Shown piece by piece: positions 4,898-6,122 of a stretch of DNA of 6,122 nucleotides. The translations under genes were made by a program, and so were the position numbers. The notes beneath the pieces were generated by a model. The model had not been told where the DNA came from. It did no database searches and saw only the letters and a list, made by a program, of their open reading frames with translations. Origin of the DNA: Lachnospiraceae bacterium UBA1201 (GTDB lineage Bacteria > Bacillota > Clostridia > Lachnospirales > Lachnospiraceae). Position 1 is the stretch's first letter; every line of letters starts with the position of its first letter. The DNA lies in NCBI GenBank assembly GCA_002309675.1, contig DBXX01000088.1:1-6122 (forward strand), in the 5' to 3' direction.

Positions 4898-6122
4898 TCA
4901 GTTCAGGTTATCAAACCGGAAATAATACCACCAGTTGTTGTAGATACCCTGAGAGTTCTTACCATCCGCATGCGGAATGTGCTTGAACCACCATCTGTGA
5001 TGGCCTTCCTGAGTATTGCCCCATGCAGAACCATTCACCATTGTTATAGTTCCTTTGAGATTGGGATAATTCAGCCAATCCTCACAGTACGATTTAACCT
5101 TAGTCGTATTGTTCCAGTCATAATCGGAACGGGCATTCGGACCGCAGTGTACATTTCCTACACCTGCGATGATCTTGCCGCCTGTAAGGACATCATTCGC
5201 ATAAAACTTCTCCCAGTCGTTCAACTGAGCATATGTTTTACCGGCATAATTGGCCTCTGTGATCGGATGATAACCTTTGCCAAAGTAAACCTGATCCATG
5301 GTCCGCTCGAAGCGATGTCCGGCATCCTCCAGCATACAGTCGAGATCGCGCTCGTAATTAAAGCCATAGGTAGCAAAGTTTCTCTGACCGGACTTAACCA
5401 TCTCTGCGCCATTGAGCCAGAACGCATCCTTACCTGTCATCATGGATTCATACAGCGTAGTTCCGGAGCAAGGGCCGGCGAAGATCCAAACCTCGTCATA
5501 CGTGCCGTTATTAACCTTGTTGTATACATCGTACTTTTTGAAATACTTATCATAATCAAAGTTAAAACCGGAATCTCTCCAACCGCTGTATTCCCAGTAT
5601 CTGCCATGTTTTTCATTGCAGGCTTTAACCATGAGATTATAATACTCACTCGGAGTGTACTGCTTTCCAGTCTTATCCATCGGAAGCTCATCTACCACGA
5701 TCGTCTTGGCAATCGTATAGCTTACACTACCATAACTAACTTCTTCCATTGCCGCTGCAAACTGTTTTGCAAGAACTGCAGGATCGTTCCACTTAGGGAA
5801 AGCCTTCTCCTTAACGTCGAGTTTTTCCATCAGTTCGTGCTGCTTAACTTTTGTACCGTCTTTCATAGTGATCGTCGGGTCGAAGTTAAGAACCAGAACC
5901 TTTAACGGCTTCTTAGTCCACTGCACATATAATGTCTGGTTCGATGTTACAGTAACCTTCGTAGAAGCTGTGATCTTCGTTCCGCCGCTGGACGCTGTGT
6001 ACCATCCGTTAAACGTATGGCCGATCTTGGTTCGGGTCGGAAGTGTGCCATAGGTGCTGCCATAGGTGACCTTTTTGGTAGCAACTGTAGTACTACCATC
6101 TTTGAATGTCACCGTGATCGGA
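4898..6122 (-). CDS. Surface or secreted protein, C-terminal part: InlB B-type repeat plus unnamed Trp/His-rich module
   Basis: The open frame runs off the right edge, so start, signal peptide and promoter are not visible; about 407 codons are seen. Numbering from Val at 6112, residues 1-66 are a Listeria/Bacteroides (Flg_new, InlB B-type) repeat: VTFKDGSTT, then GTLPTRTKIGHTFNGWYT and TLYVQW. Such repeats typify Gram-positive surface proteins and are usually tandem, so more probably lie beyond the edge. From about 70 to 404 comes a distinct module beginning KVLVLNFDP, with conserved-looking blocks YDEVWIFAGP (205-214), YGFNYERDLDCMLEDAGHRFE (249-269), GVGNVHCGPNARSDYDW (317-333) and HHRWWFKHIPHADG (371-384), ending NNWWYYFRFDN. 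It is rich in Trp, Tyr, Asp and His, which would suit an extracellular hydrolase or binding domain, but I recognise no catalytic signature and no cell-wall anchor (no LPXTG, dockerin or SLH at the C-terminus). The tail may be secreted free or bound through N-terminal domains. Base composition looks more A/T-rich than the genes to its left. Confidence 0.9.
   Translation of the reverse strand, partial: PITVTFKDGSTTVATKKVTYGSTYGTLPTRTKIGHTFNGWYTASSGGTKITASTKVTVTSNQTLYVQWTKKPLKVLVLNFDPTITMKDGTKVKQHELMEKLDVKEKAFPKWNDPAVLAKQFAAAMEEVSYGSVSYTIAKTIVVDELPMDKTGKQYTPSEYYNLMVKACNEKHGRYWEYSGWRDSGFNFDYDKYFKKYDVYNKVNNGTYDEVWIFAGPCSGTTLYESMMTGKDAFWLNGAEMVKSGQRNFATYGFNYERDLDCMLEDAGHRFERTMDQVYFGKGYHPITEANYAGKTYAQLNDWEKFYANDVLTGGKIIAGVGNVHCGPNARSDYDWNNTTKVKSYCEDWLNYPNLKGTITMVNGSAWGNTQEGHHRWWFKHIPHADGKNSQGIYNNWWYYFRFDNLN

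Noticed and set aside
4877..5905. 342-residue plus-strand ORF
   Set aside because: It is antisense to the InlB-repeat gene, whose frame shows clear family resemblance. The plus-strand ORF has no ribosome binding site, begins across the other gene's 3' end and resembles no family.

Overview
The window looks like chromosome from a Gram-positive anaerobe of the Firmicutes, most likely a Clostridia member of gut or rumen type. The evidence is strong AGGAGG-type ribosome binding sites, near-consensus sigma-A promoters, a Clostridia-style trigger factor and DJ-1 protein, a YDERQ-type membrane protein paired with a tiny XRE regulator, and a secreted protein with a Listeria/Bacteroides (InlB B-type) repeat. 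Base composition is moderate, and the last gene looks more A/T-rich than its neighbours. The taxonomic call is inference; there is no rRNA or other marker.

Layout. Bases 1-222 hold three tandem copies of a 74-bp dyad-rich non-coding repeat that may continue past the left edge. A terminator follows, then four minus-strand genes: trigger factor (tig, 289-1608), a DJ-1/PfpI-family protein (1772-2329), a small coiled-coil zinc-ribbon protein (2418-2738) and a MIF-type tautomerase (2824-3165). The zinc-ribbon and DJ-1 genes probably form one transcript from a promoter whose 17-bp spacer is itself a palindrome. tig has its own extended -10 promoter. The tautomerase has a separate promoter in a 336-bp divergent intergenic region.

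From the other side of that region a consensus-like promoter (TTGACA-17-TATAGT), overlapped by operator-like dyads, drives a plus-strand two-gene operon. It encodes a six-helix membrane protein with an N-terminal ectodomain (3502-4527) and, overlapping it by ATGA, a 64-residue XRE-family regulator (4524-4718). This operon ends at a strong terminator with a 12-bp stem and GCAA loop.

Facing it is the C-terminal part of a minus-strand secreted or surface protein (4898 to beyond the right edge). It carries one visible Flg_new/InlB B-type repeat and about 335 residues of a Trp/His-rich module I cannot name. It has its own terminator hairpin.

Functional reading. The minus-strand cluster is protein-quality and housekeeping in flavour (nascent-chain chaperone, DJ-1-type protein, tautomerase). 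The membrane protein and XRE pair looks like a self-contained envelope sensor with its regulator, possibly autoregulated through the ACA-N3-TGT dyads. The points most worth follow-up are the 74-bp repeat with a stem-preserving substitution series, the palindrome in the promoter spacer, the membrane protein/XRE operon with its operator pair, and the unnamed C-terminal module of the secreted protein. No tRNA, rRNA, CRISPR array, transposase or phage gene was seen.
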